Under the pieces are notes generated by a model. That model was not told the DNA's origin. It did not search any database and was given only the letters and a program-made list of their open reading frames with translations. DNA of 64,000 nt, taken from positions 1,674,001 through 1,738,000 of the forward strand of contig OY764335.1 in assembly GCA_963668445.1 (NCBI GenBank). Reading direction: 5' to 3'. A program made the translations under genes and the position numbers. Below are positions 25,422 to 33,993 of the stretch, one piece after another; position 1 is the first letter of the stretch; the number at the start of each line of letters is the position of its first letter. The stretch comes from Poriferisulfidus sp963668445 (GTDB lineage Bacteria > Pseudomonadota > Gammaproteobacteria > Poriferisulfidales > Poriferisulfidaceae).

Positions 25422-26734
25422 AAATTCGCGTGCGCGACCCGGTGTTCACCCGAGAAGGGCTCCGCCTGCTTGGCGCTGCCGCGACCGGGGCGCTTGCCGG
25501 CGGCGTTTTCGGCGAAGCCGTCCTCGGTCTGGCGCTGGCACTGGCTCTGTGGACGCTATGGCATCTGAGGCAATGGCGCATCTTCCGGAACTGGAAGCAG
25601 GCGAACGCCCAGACCGCGCCGCCCGGGCTGTTCTCCGTTTGGCGCGAATGGGCGTTGGATCTGGAGCATGGCCGCCGGCAGGCTTCTCGAGAAGCGCAGA
25701 TGCGCGAACGCCTGAAGCGGCAATTCGACACGCTGCTGCTCGCCTTGCCGGATGCGGCCGTGGCCGTAGATGCCGAACTGAAGATCGAGTGGTTCAACGA
25801 GGCCGCCGCGACCTTGCTGAACCTGCAGGACAGCGACCAGGGCCATGCGCTGGCGCACATGGTGCGCATGCCGGAGTTGGCGCAGTATTTGCGCGAGGGC
25901 GATTTCGCGATGCCTCTGGAACTGGAGACGTTCGCCGGCGTCTCGCATCCGGTCAGCGTGCAGGTCTCCACTTTCGGCCGGCAAGACCGGAGCCGGCTGA
26001 TTACGTTCCGGGATCTGACTCAGGCCTTGCGCCTCAGCCAGCTTCGCCAAGAATTCGTGGCCAACGTCTCGCATGAAATCAAAAGCCCCCTGACCGTGGT
26101 CAGCGGCTATCTGGAAATGCTCAGCGAACAGACGGGACAGCCGCCGGACGCGGCCATGATCCGCGAGATGTCGCGCCAATGCCAGCGCATGCGGAATCTG
26201 GTCGACGACCTGCTGGAACTGTCCCGGCTGGAAGCCACCGAACTGAGCGACCGCGACCTGCAGGATGTGCGGCTGGAAGCTTTAGCGTCCGAAGTCCGGC
26301 GCGAGGCGCAGGCCATGAGCTCGGAAGCCCTGCACGACATCCGGACGCACGGCAAGCCCGAGATCATGGTGCGCGGCCGCACGGAAGAATTGCATAGCGC
26401 CCTGCTTAATCTGGTCAGCAATGCGTTGCGCTATTCGCCGGACGGCGGCACCGTCGCCATCCGCTGGAAGCAGAAGGATCAGCGGGTGCGCCTCGCCGTG
26501 GAAGACCAGGGCGTCGGCATTCCGCCGGAGCAGATTGCGCGGCTGGCGGAGCGCTTCTACCGGGTCGACAAGGCGCGCTCGCGCAATACCGGCGGCACGG
26601 GCCTAGGGCTGGCCATCGTCAAGCACATTCTGCAGCGGCACGGCGCGCATCTGCAAATCGACAGCACGCCCGGCAAGGGCAGCGTCTTCACCTGCGTCTT
26701 TCCGAAGCCGGAGACCCCTCCGGCGCCGCGCTGA
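25418..26734 (+). CDS. phoR: Phosphate sensor histidine kinase PhoR
   Basis: Membrane sensor kinase that works with the Pst transporter to control PhoB. Numbered from a TTG start at 25418 (TTGA overlap with the phoB stop), one hydrophobic hairpin lies at about 16-50, a PAS-like region at 95-200, and the H box VANVSHEIKSPLTVV with His219. The kinase ATPase domain has N box LLNLVSNALRYSP, G1 VEDQGVGIPP and G2 GGTGLGLAIVKH. A GTG at 25430 is another possible start. The stop directly abuts the pstB stop on the other strand. Confidence 0.94.
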   Translation: MKIRVRDPVFTREGLRLLGAAATGALAGGVFGEAVLGLALALALWTLWHLRQWRIFRNWKQANAQTAPPGLFSVWREWALDLEHGRRQASREAQMRERLKRQFDTLLLALPDAAVAVDAELKIEWFNEAAATLLNLQDSDQGHALAHMVRMPELAQYLREGDFAMPLELETFAGVSHPVSVQVSTFGRQDRSRLITFRDLTQALRLSQLRQEFVANVSHEIKSPLTVVSGYLEMLSEQTGQPPDAAMIREMSRQCQRMRNLVDDLLELSRLEATELSDRDLQDVRLEALASEVRREAQAMSSEALHDIRTHGKPEIMVRGRTEELHSALLNLVSNALRYSPDGGTVAIRWKQKDQRVRLAVEDQGVGIPPEQIARLAERFYRVDKARSRNTGGTGLGLAIVKHILQRHGAHLQIDSTPGKGSVFTCVFPKPETPPAPR

Positions 26735-27604
26735 TCAGCCGAAGCGTCCGGTGATGTACTCCTCGGTCAGCTTGTGCTGGGGATTGGTGAAGATGGCGTT
26801 GGTCGACCCGACTTCGACCAGATAGCCCAAATGGAAGTAGGCGGTGCGCTGCGATACGCGCGCCGCCTGCTGCATGGAATGCGTGACGATGGCGATCGAG
26901 AAGTTGGCGCGCAATTCGCCGATCAGCTCCTCGATGCGGGCCGTCGCGATCGGATCCAAGGCCGAGCACGGCTCGTCCATCAGAATCACTTCCGGACTGA
27001 CGGCGATGGCGCGGGCGATGCACAGGCGCTGCTGCTGGCCGCCCGACAGGCCGGTGCCGGGCTGATCTAGGCGGTCCTTGACTTCCGCCAGCAGGCCGGC
27101 CCTCTCCAGCGACGTATGCACGATCTCCTCCAGTTCGTCGCGGTGCTGCACCAGCCCGTGGATGCGCGGCCCGTAGGCGACGTTGTCGAAAATCGACTTC
27201 GGGAACGGGTTGGGCTTCTGGAACACCATGCCGACGCGCGCGCGCAGCAGCACCGGATCGACCTTGCGGTCGTAGATATTGCGCCCGTCCATATTGATCG
27301 CCCCTTCGACCCGGCACCCCTCGATGGTGTCGTTCATGCGGTTGAGGCAGCGCAGCAGAGTCGTCTTGCCGCATCCGGACGGCCCGATCATGGAGAGCAC
27401 TTCGTGGTTGCCGATGTCCAGATTGACATCGAATACGGCCTGCTTTCCGCCGTAGAACACGTTGACGTTGCGGATGCTCATCCGTGCATCCGGCACGGTG
27501 ATGTCGCCGACTGTTTCCATCTGCTCTGCAGAAATGGTGCGGGAGGTGTCGTCTTCGGCCGGCACGGACGGCAGGGGCATGGCCAGAGTCTCGGTATCCA
27601 TCAT
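26735..27604 (-). CDS. pstB: Phosphate ABC transporter ATP-binding protein PstB
   Basis: Cytoplasmic ATPase of the high-affinity phosphate importer. Walker A GPSGCGKTT, the VFQKPNPFPKSIFDNVAYG Q-loop block, signature LSGGQQQR, Walker B VILMDEPCSALDP and the switch IVTHSMQQAARVS are all present. ATG 27604 is preferred over one at 27640 because AAGGA lies six bases upstream of it. About 30 extra residues precede the nucleotide-binding domain. It follows pstA by 40 bases and is the last gene of the operon; the usual phoU does not follow. Confidence 0.96.
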   Translation of the reverse strand: MMDTETLAMPLPSVPAEDDTSRTISAEQMETVGDITVPDARMSIRNVNVFYGGKQAVFDVNLDIGNHEVLSMIGPSGCGKTTLLRCLNRMNDTIEGCRVEGAINMDGRNIYDRKVDPVLLRARVGMVFQKPNPFPKSIFDNVAYGPRIHGLVQHRDELEEIVHTSLERAGLLAEVKDRLDQPGTGLSGGQQQRLCIARAIAVSPEVILMDEPCSALDPIATARIEELIGELRANFSIAIVTHSMQQAARVSQRTAYFHLGYLVEVGSTNAIFTNPQHKLTEEYITGRFG

Positions 27605-27644
27605 TATAGTTCCTTGGTCCGAAGCGAAAGGAGGGGCCATGGCG

Positions 27645-28919
27645 TCAGAGGCGCTTGGCGATCTTCTTGCGCAGGCACACGGCCGTGGCGTTCATGGCGA
27701 CCAGAAACGCCAGCAACACAAGAATTGCGGCAGAAGTGCGTTCGGTGAAAGCCCGCTCGGGACTGTCGGACCAAAGGTAGATCTGCACGGGCAGGGCGGT
27801 CGCCGGATCGGTGAAGCCTTGCGGCGGCTCCACAATGAACGCGACCATGCCGATCATCAGCAGCGGCGCCGTTTCGCCCAGCGCCTGGGCCATGCCGATG
27901 ATGGCGCCGGTCAGCATGCCCGGCATGGCGATCGGCAGCACGTGATGGAAGATCGCCTGCATGTGCGACGCGCCGACGCCGAGGGCCGCCTCCTTGATCG
28001 ACGGCGGCACCGACTGCAGGGAGGCCCGCGAGGTGATGATGATGGTCGGCAGGGTCATCAGAGTCAGCACCAGCCCGCCCACGATCGGCGTCGAGCGCGG
28101 CATGCCGAACCAGTTGATGAAGATGGCCAGCCCCAGCAGACCGAAGATGATCGACGGCACAGCCGCCAGATTGTTGATGTTGATTTCGATCAGATCAGTG
28201 AAGCGGTTGCGCGGCGCGAACTCTTCCAGATAGATGGCGGCTGCCACGCCAATCGGGAACGACAGCAGCAGCGTCACCAGCAGCGTCAGCATGGAGCCGG
28301 TCAAGGCGCCCAGAATGCCGGCCTGTTCCGGTTCGCGGGAATCCCCGGCGGTGAAGAAGGTGGTATTGAAGCGCCGCTCCATGATGCCGGCCCCGTACAG
28401 GCGGTCGACATAGTCGATGACCCGGTCGCTCAGCCGGCGTTCGCTTTCCGGAAGGGTGCGGTCGATGTAATCCTTCATCAGCATGTCGATGTCGTCGTCC
28501 GCCACCAGCCACACCGGCTGCGTGGCGCCGATCAGGGACGGGTCGTCCAGCACCATGTCGCGCAGATCCAAAGCCGACCCTTCGCTGACGACCCCCGTAA
28601 GGTCGCGCCGCTCCTGGCGTCCGGTGACCTCCGGGAACTGAGCATACAGCGCGGTCTTGACCAGTTTCCAGTAGTCGGCCCGGAACAGTACCATCTCATC
28701 GCGGCCGCCGTCCGGATCGATGACTTCCGGATCGAAATGGATCGGCAGTTCCACATACGTCTGCCCGAACGCCTTGTAGCCGTTGGCGACGATGCTGCCG
28801 AACAGCAGCAACAGGAAGGTCATGCCGAGGGCGATGGCGACGATGCCGTAGATGCGGAAGCGCCGCTCCGCCTTCTGACGGCGCGCCAGCCCGGCGCGGA
28901 TCATGTCGGTGCGGCTCAT
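27645..28919 (-). CDS. pstA: Phosphate ABC transporter permease PstA
   Basis: Membrane permease subunit for phosphate import. At 424 residues it is the long form: an N-terminal helix at about 25-45, a large extracytoplasmic insert of about 170 residues (VELPIHFDPEVI through FFTAGDS), then the core BPD transport domain with the EAA-type loop SIKEAALGVGASHMQAIFHHVLP. Long PstA forms with this insert are known in several gammaproteobacteria. The ATG overlaps the pstC stop as ATGA, so the two are coupled. Confidence 0.93.
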   Translation of the reverse strand: MSRTDMIRAGLARRQKAERRFRIYGIVAIALGMTFLLLLFGSIVANGYKAFGQTYVELPIHFDPEVIDPDGGRDEMVLFRADYWKLVKTALYAQFPEVTGRQERRDLTGVVSEGSALDLRDMVLDDPSLIGATQPVWLVADDDIDMLMKDYIDRTLPESERRLSDRVIDYVDRLYGAGIMERRFNTTFFTAGDSREPEQAGILGALTGSMLTLLVTLLLSFPIGVAAAIYLEEFAPRNRFTDLIEININNLAAVPSIIFGLLGLAIFINWFGMPRSTPIVGGLVLTLMTLPTIIITSRASLQSVPPSIKEAALGVGASHMQAIFHHVLPIAMPGMLTGAIIGMAQALGETAPLLMIGMVAFIVEPPQGFTDPATALPVQIYLWSDSPERAFTERTSAAILVLLAFLVAMNATAVCLRKKIAKRL

Positions 28920-30295
28920 TCGTACTGCTCCCGGTACTTGCGCACCACGTACAGCGCAATGAAATTGAGGACCAGCGTCACGAAGAACAGGGTCAGGCCC
29001 AGCGCGAACGCCGCCAGCGTCTTGGGACTGTCGAATTCCTGATCGCCGACCAGCAGCGTGACGATCTGCACGGTGACGGTGGTGACCGCTTCCAGCGGGT
29101 TCGCCGTCAGGTTGGCGGACAGGCCGGCCGCCATCACCACGATCATGGTTTCTCCGATCGCCCGCGAAATGGCCAGCAGCAGGCCGCCGATGATGCCGGG
29201 CAGGGCGGCCGGCAGAATCACCCGGCGCATGGTCTCCGAATGGGTCGCGCCCATGCCGAGCGAACCGTCGCGCATGGCCTGCGGCACCGCGCGAATCACG
29301 TCGTCGGACAGCGACGACACGAACGGAATGATCATCACGCCCATCACGAAACCGGCCGCCAGTGCGCTCTCGGCGGCGACATCCAGCCCGACCGATTCGC
29401 CGAAGCCGCGCAAGGCCGGACTGATTACGATGGCGGCGAAAAAGCCGTACACCACCGTCGGCACGCCAGCGAGGATCTCCAGCAACGGCTTGACGATATC
29501 GTGCACTTTCGGCGGCGCATACTCCGAGAGGTAGATGGCGGACATCAGGCCGACCGGCGCCGCCACCAGCATGGCGATGAAGGAAATCAGCAAGGTGCCA
29601 GCGAACAGCGGAACCATGCCGAACGAGCCGCTGGAACCGACCTGATCCTCGCGGATGGCCATCTGCGGGCTCCATTCGAGCCCGAACAGGAACTCGAACA
29701 CCGACACGGTCTGGAAGAAGCGGCTGGCCTCGAACAGCACCGACAGCACGATACCGATGGTGGTGAAGACCGCCAGCGTGGAGCACAGCAGCAGGAAGCC
29801 GCGCACGAACCGCTCCACTTGGATGCGCGCCCGCACCTGCGGCGTCAGGAACTTCATCGCCAGCCCTGCGCCGAGGGCGAAGACCGACAGGCATACGGCG
29901 CTCAGTGCCAGCGCCGCCGTCTGCGACAGCTCCCGATAGCGATCGGCCGCCATCCGCACCTCCTCGCGCGCCAGCGCGTAGCTGGCCGGGTTGTCGATGG
30001 CATTCTGGATGTCGCCGATCAGCAGCCGCTGCGTCGCCGCCAGCGATTCCGCGTCCGGAATCATCGCGATCACCTGCGCCATCAGGATGTCGGACTCGAA
30101 GATCAGCCACGCGGAATACACCAGAAGCGCCGGCGCGCCGGCCCAAATGGCGCCGAGGACGCCGAAGTATTCGGGCAGGGAGTTGAGCCGCATGGCATTC
30201 GCGGTCCGCGCTTGGCGCATCAGGCGCCGCTGGCTGAGATGGTAGGCCGCCGTCGACAGCAGCAGCAGGACGACGATCAGGGCAAGGGGAGACAC
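28916..30295 (-). CDS. pstC: Phosphate ABC transporter permease PstC
   Basis: Membrane permease partner of PstA. The 459-residue chain starts at a GTG (MSPLALIVVLLLLSTAAYHL), has an early helix, a cytoplasmic segment, and a second helix followed by an extracytoplasmic region of about 80 residues. The transport core follows, with the loop GSLGMGATHSETMRRVILPAALPGIIGG. No ATG gives a longer frame. A Pho-box-like element lies about 48 bases upstream, which would make pstCAB PhoB-controlled. The ribosome site is weak. Confidence 0.92.
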   Translation of the reverse strand: MSPLALIVVLLLLSTAAYHLSQRRLMRQARTANAMRLNSLPEYFGVLGAIWAGAPALLVYSAWLIFESDILMAQVIAMIPDAESLAATQRLLIGDIQNAIDNPASYALAREEVRMAADRYRELSQTAALALSAVCLSVFALGAGLAMKFLTPQVRARIQVERFVRGFLLLCSTLAVFTTIGIVLSVLFEASRFFQTVSVFEFLFGLEWSPQMAIREDQVGSSGSFGMVPLFAGTLLISFIAMLVAAPVGLMSAIYLSEYAPPKVHDIVKPLLEILAGVPTVVYGFFAAIVISPALRGFGESVGLDVAAESALAAGFVMGVMIIPFVSSLSDDVIRAVPQAMRDGSLGMGATHSETMRRVILPAALPGIIGGLLLAISRAIGETMIVVMAAGLSANLTANPLEAVTTVTVQIVTLLVGDQEFDSPKTLAAFALGLTLFFVTLVLNFIALYVVRKYREQYE

Positions 30296-30342
30296 GAGAT
30301 CCGCGACGGGAAAGCCTAGAATTTCGTATTGTTCCCGGCTAA

Positions 30343-30361
30343 TATTTCAGTTTGATTACAA
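30343..30361 (-). promoter_or_regulatory. Candidate Pho box upstream of pstC
   Basis: The minus strand reads TTGTAATCAAACTGAAATA. Against the E. coli-type box CTGTCATAAAACTGTCATA it matches 14 of 19 positions, with the two CTGT-like half sites in the right 11-base phase. It ends 47 bases before the pstC GTG; a weak -10 (CAATAC) follows about 11 bases downstream. PhoB control of pstCAB is expected biologically. Confidence 0.5.
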
Positions 30362-30489
30362 CGGGGCCGCCGGGCGGTAGCGGCTGGCTGAACGCACAAA
30401 ATGCATCCACGCGGGATATCACGCCCCGGCGGCATCTTCTCCAATGCGTCCTTCCGCGAGAATCTACGCAAGAAAGATATTTTTGGGAC

Positions 30490-31180
30490 TTATATACAAT
30501 AATCCGCAAGCAGACCTTGTATATCCATTGACAGATCATCGGGGTCGCTTGACAGTGCCCGGCCCGAAGGCCCAGCCCTGACAGAGGCGAACGCCCCTCC
30601 CTGTCCAGCCGCGCCAGTCCCCAGCGCCAGTACATTGAACGCGGCATTGATGTCCGCGTTCCCCGCGTATCCGCAGGATACGCATTCGAATCTCTCCTTC
30701 CGGCGGTTCTCTTTCGCCACGTGTCCGCACCAGTGGCAGGTCTGGCTGGTGTATGCCGGATTGACTTTCTCCACCCGGTGCGCCTTGTAGTCCAGCATCC
30801 AGCGCAACCGCCCCCAGCCGCTCGCCGCAATCTCCCGGTTCAAAGAGGATTTGGCCCTGACACTCTTTCCCGGCTTCTCCGCCGTGCCCTTCGCCGACTT
30901 CATCATGTTCCTGATCTTCAGGCCTTCCACGCAGACCGTCCCGAATCGACCCGCCAGATCGCAGCTGACATGATGCCGCCAGTTGTCCCGGATGTGGGCG
31001 ATCCGCCGGTACAGCTTCGCCACGATCCGCCGTTCCTTCTCGCGGCGGTGCGAATTGACCTTGATGACCTTGCCCTGCCGGGTCCGTCTCGGCTCCCCGT
31101 CCGCGTCCAGCAGGGGCACCCGCTGGCGGCGACCCATCTTCCGCTGGTGCCGCTTCAGCCCTGAATGGCTGTTCTAGCAA
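30490..31180 (-). pseudogene. Truncated IS200/IS605-family TnpB remnant
   Basis: The frame reads LKRHQRKMGRRQRVPLLDADG then VNSHRREKERRIVAKLYRRIAHIRDNW, continues with TVCVEGLKIRNM (RuvC-II glutamate) and NREIAASGWGRLRWMLDYKAHRV, and ends in a zinc ribbon (CHWCGH, CVSCGY) with NADINAAFNVL (RuvC-III aspartate). This is the C-terminal half of TnpB, an RNA-guided nuclease. A TAG closes the frame just upstream of residue N in NSHSGLK, and the N-terminal half with the RuvC-I Asp is missing. No tnpA is nearby. The tail after NVLALGTGAAGQ runs on for about 45 residues to a stop at 30490. Confidence 0.85.
30548..30660 (-). ncRNA. Candidate omega-RNA region at the tnpB 3' end
   Basis: TnpB guide RNAs derive from the 3' end of tnpB and the element right end. 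Here the minus strand shows two compact stems, GGGGCG-TT-CGCC near 30588-30605 and GGGCC-TTCG-GGCC near 30561-30575, followed by CTGTCAAGCG, where TCAA could mark the element right end. Guide-length sequence (GCGACCCCGATGATCTG) follows. With the protein truncated this is likely a relic. The boundary is a guess. Confidence 0.35.
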
Positions 31181-31368
31181 TTCAACAATCCGCTGATTCT
31201 CCTTGGAAAATTCCTTGATGAAAGCCCGCTCGTTTATTCGGCCCTCGCGGGGCAGGGACGCCATTGCTTTGCCCGTATCGAAAAGAACCCTTTGAGGGCG
31301 ATTCAGCGATTGATATCCGGCAGACCAACTGTTCAAAAACAGAGGAAGACCGCAAAAAAAACGGGCCT
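31138..31368. other. Unassigned stretch between tnpB remnant and yggX
   Basis: No gene is recognised. On the minus strand an open frame encodes a segment around KAMASLPREGRINERAFIKE and FSKENQRIVELLEQ, which then runs into antisense-type sequence of tnpB; it has no start with a ribosome site and matches nothing I know. Close to the yggX stop the minus strand has a run of eight T (31348-31355) without a convincing stem. This may be the scar of a deletion that removed the 5' part of the IS element. Confidence 0.4.
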
Positions 31369-31641
31369 TTACGATTCGGGCTCGACGAATTCCTTGGGCT
31401 TCTCGGAGCCTTCGCCGAAGAAGTACTTCTCCATCTCGCCTTCCAGGAACTGGCGCGCCTTGGGATCGACCGGCGTCAGGCGGTACTCGTTGATCAGCAT
31501 GGTCTGGTGGCGCAGCCAGCCGCTCCAAGCCTCCGCCGAGACTCCGTCGAAGATGCGCTGGCCGAGCGGGCCGGGATACGGCATCCGCTCCAATCCCTCG
31601 GCTTCGCGGCCGAGTTTGACGCAGTGGACCATCCGGGGCAT
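31369..31641 (-). CDS. yggX: Fe(2+)-trafficking / oxidative damage protein YggX
   Basis: Small cytoplasmic protein that supports iron-sulfur cluster stability under oxidative stress. The 90 residues MPRMVHCVKLGREAEGLERM align with the YggX N-terminus, including the single Cys near position 7, then PYPGPLGQRIFDGVSAEAWSGWLRHQTMLINEYRL, the hallmark block. The C-terminus (EMEKYFFGEGSEKP) is normal. ATG 31641 is chosen by similarity; the ribosome site is poor. A TATAAT at 31680-31675 on this strand is a likely -10. The usual neighbour mutY is not here. Confidence 0.92.
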   Translation of the reverse strand: MPRMVHCVKLGREAEGLERMPYPGPLGQRIFDGVSAEAWSGWLRHQTMLINEYRLTPVDPKARQFLEGEMEKYFFGEGSEKPKEFVEPES

Positions 31642-31674
31642 TCGAACGCAGCGATCAGGCTCTTCCTGCAACCC

Positions 31675-31751
31675 ATTATACGGAGCGCGCCCGGCGGGAA
31701 GCGACCCCATCCGCCCGGAGTCGGCAGGCGGGCATCATTTCAGCATATAAT
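31675..31751. promoter_or_regulatory. Divergent -10 boxes for yggX and the alanine symporter
   Basis: The 159-base gap between yggX and the symporter holds TATAAT on the minus strand at 31680-31675 (for yggX) and TATAAT on the plus strand at 31746-31751 (for the symporter, about 50 bases before its GTG). No good -35 is found for either. Confidence 0.4.
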
Positions 31752-31800
31752 ACCGCCTAGAGACTTGACCTGTTTCCCAAATATCTGGAGGAAATGCATC

Positions 31801-33135
31801 GTGGCGATGATGACCGACTGGCTGAACGCCGCCAACAGCTTCGTCTGGGGCTGGCCAACCATTATTCTGCTGCTGGGCCTAGGCGCCTATTTGATGGTCG
31901 GCCTTCGCTTCATGCCGCTACGGCGCATCGGCAGCGGCTTTTGCGCCCTGATCCGCGGGCGAAGTTCGGACGAGGACGGGGAAATCCCGCCTTTCCGCGC
32001 CTTGATGACCGCCATGTCGGCGACCGTGGGCACCGGGAACATCGCCGGCGTCGCGACGGCCATCGCTATGGGAGGGCCCGGCGCCATCTTCTGGATGTGG
32101 GTCATGGCGCTGCTCGGCATGGCCACCAAATACTCCGAAGCGGTGCTGGCCGTGCACTTCCGCGAAGAGACCGAACACGGCGAATACCACGGCGGCCCAA
32201 TGTACTACATCAAGAAGGGCCTCGGCGAGAACTGGACTTGGCTGGCCGTGCTGTTCGCCCTGTTCGCCACGGTCGCCGCCTTCGGCATCGGCAACATGGT
32301 GCAATCGAACTCGGTCGCCGATGCCTTGCACGCGCAATTCGGTGTCGGCGAAGCCGTCACCGGCGGCGTGATGGCGGTGCTGGTCGGCGTCGTAATCTTC
32401 GGCGGACTCCAGTGGATCGCGGCCGTCGCCGCCCGTCTGGTGCCGCTGATGACCGTCGCCTACGTCGCCTGCGCGCTGATTGTCATCCTGATGAACCTGC
32501 CCGATGTGCCGGCGGCCTTCGTCACCATCGTGCACTCCGCATTCAACGGCCATGCCGCCGTCGGCGGATTCACCGGCACCGCCGTCATGATGGCCATCCA
32601 GTTCGGCGTCGCCCGCGGCATCTTCTCGAACGAGGCCGGTCTGGGCAGCGCCGCCATCGCCCATGCATCGGCGCAAACCAACAGCCCGGTGCGCCAAGGC
32701 CAGATCGCCATGCTCGGCACCTTCATCGATACCCTGATCATCTGCACCATGACGGCGCTGGTGATCATTCTGACCGGCGCTTGGACCAGCGGCGAGAGCG
32801 GCGGCACCCTGTCCACCATGGCCTTCAGCCACGACCTGCCCACCGCCGGCGGCCTCATCGTCTCGCTGGCGCTGGCCGTATTCGCGTTCACCACGATCCT
32901 CGGCTGGGGCTTCTACGGCGAACGGTGCATCCAGTTCTTAACCGGCCGCTGGATCCTGATGCCGTACCGGGCCTTGTGGATCATCGCCCTGTTCATCGGC
33001 TCCACCATCGAGTTGAAGACCTTGTGGACGCTGGCCGACACGCTCAACGCCCTGATGGCATGGCCGAACCTGATCGGCATGCTGCTGCTGTCAGGATTGG
33101 TGTTCCGGCTGACCCGGGAATACGACGATCAGTAA
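31801..33135 (+). CDS. Sodium:alanine symporter family protein (AGCS)
   Basis: Inner membrane amino acid/cation symporter, probably for alanine or glycine with Na+. The 444 residues form about ten helices. AGCS blocks are clear: MSATVGTGNIAGVATAIAMGGPGAIFWMW, TKYSEAVLAVHFRE, GGPMYYI, GIFSNEAGLGSAAIAHA and FAFTTILGWGFYGER. Start is a GTG at 31801 with GGAGG nine bases upstream; ATGs at 31807 and 31810 are alternatives. nadC starts 2 bases after the stop, so they are co-transcribed, though no functional link is evident. Confidence 0.93.
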   Translation: MAMMTDWLNAANSFVWGWPTIILLLGLGAYLMVGLRFMPLRRIGSGFCALIRGRSSDEDGEIPPFRALMTAMSATVGTGNIAGVATAIAMGGPGAIFWMWVMALLGMATKYSEAVLAVHFREETEHGEYHGGPMYYIKKGLGENWTWLAVLFALFATVAAFGIGNMVQSNSVADALHAQFGVGEAVTGGVMAVLVGVVIFGGLQWIAAVAARLVPLMTVAYVACALIVILMNLPDVPAAFVTIVHSAFNGHAAVGGFTGTAVMMAIQFGVARGIFSNEAGLGSAAIAHASAQTNSPVRQGQIAMLGTFIDTLIICTMTALVIILTGAWTSGESGGTLSTMAFSHDLPTAGGLIVSLALAVFAFTTILGWGFYGERCIQFLTGRWILMPYRALWIIALFIGSTIELKTLWTLADTLNALMAWPNLIGMLLLSGLVFRLTREYDDQ

Positions 33136-33137
33136 CG

Positions 33138-33968
33138 GTGGACCCGGACCCGCGCTTCGTCCGCGATGACGTCGCCCGGGCCTTGCGGGAAGATGGCGCG
33201 GCCGCCGACCTGACGGCCGCGCTGATTCCGGACTTCGCAGCACGCGCCGCCATCGTGTGCCGCCAGGACGCCGTGCTATGCGGCGTGCCTTGGGTGGAGG
33301 AATCCTTCTGCCAACTGTCCCCGGATATCGAACTCGAATGGAGCACGGCTGAGGGCGCCGGCATCACTGCCGATACAACCGTCTGCCAGCTGCGCGGTCC
33401 GGCGCGGCAGTTGCTCCAGGGCGAGCGCGTCGCGCTCAACTTTCTGCAGCTGCTATCCGCTACCGCCACCCAAACCCGGCAGTTGGCGCAACGGCTGGAA
33501 GCCTACCCCTGCATGCTTCTGGATACGCGCAAGACCCTCCCCGGCCTGCGTTACGCGCAGAAATACGCAGTGCAGTGCGGCGGCGGCTCGCCGCATCGCG
33601 CCAGTCTGGCGGAAGCCGTGCTGATCAAGGAAAACCACTGGGCCGTGCTGCCCAATCTGGAGGCCGCGATCACCGCCGCCCGCGCACGCCATCCGCACGC
33701 CCGAATCATGGTGGAAGTCGAAAGCCTCGAGCAATTGCGGCAAGCGGCCCAAGCTCGCCCGGACATCATTCTGCTGGACAACTTCAGCCCCACGCAGGCG
33801 CGCGAAGCACGGGCGCAGTGCCCGGACATTCCGCTGGAAGCCTCCGGCAGCGTCAATGAAACGAATCTGGCCGCTTATGCCGACACCGGCGTGGCACGCA
33901 TCTCCGTCGGCGCCTTGACCAAAAACGTGCGGGCGATCGATTTTTCCATGCGCCTGAAGCGCGGCTGA
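33138..33968 (+). CDS. nadC: Nicotinate-nucleotide pyrophosphorylase NadC
   Basis: Cytoplasmic enzyme that turns quinolinate and PRPP into nicotinate mononucleotide in de novo NAD synthesis. The 276 residues show LREDGAAADLTAALI, ERVALNFLQLLSATAT, LDTRKTLPGLRYAQKYAVQCGGGSPHR with the substrate-binding Arg and Lys, KENH, VEVESLEQL and LLDNFSP, then LEASGSVNETNLAAYADTGVARISVGALT. Start is GTG 33138, two bases after the symporter stop; the frame is open upstream inside the symporter but only as shadow. nadA and nadB are not in the window. Confidence 0.95.
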   Translation: MDPDPRFVRDDVARALREDGAAADLTAALIPDFAARAAIVCRQDAVLCGVPWVEESFCQLSPDIELEWSTAEGAGITADTTVCQLRGPARQLLQGERVALNFLQLLSATATQTRQLAQRLEAYPCMLLDTRKTLPGLRYAQKYAVQCGGGSPHRASLAEAVLIKENHWAVLPNLEAAITAARARHPHARIMVEVESLEQLRQAAQARPDIILLDNFSPTQAREARAQCPDIPLEASGSVNETNLAAYADTGVARISVGALTKNVRAIDFSMRLKRG

Positions 33969-33993
33969 CGCGTCCGGACCGACGGCTGAGCGG

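Noticed and set aside
27462..30319. Long plus-strand frames opposite pstA and pstC
   Set aside because: His- and Arg-rich shadow translations of permease genes, with no ribosome sites.
30490..31180. The tnpB gene as an active RNA-guided nuclease
   Set aside because: The N-terminal half with the first RuvC aspartate is missing and a stop closes the frame upstream.
31794..33137. A long frame running through the alanine symporter into nadC
   Set aside because: Only the nadC part after GTG 33138 is conserved; the rest is a frame-shifted shadow of the symporter.
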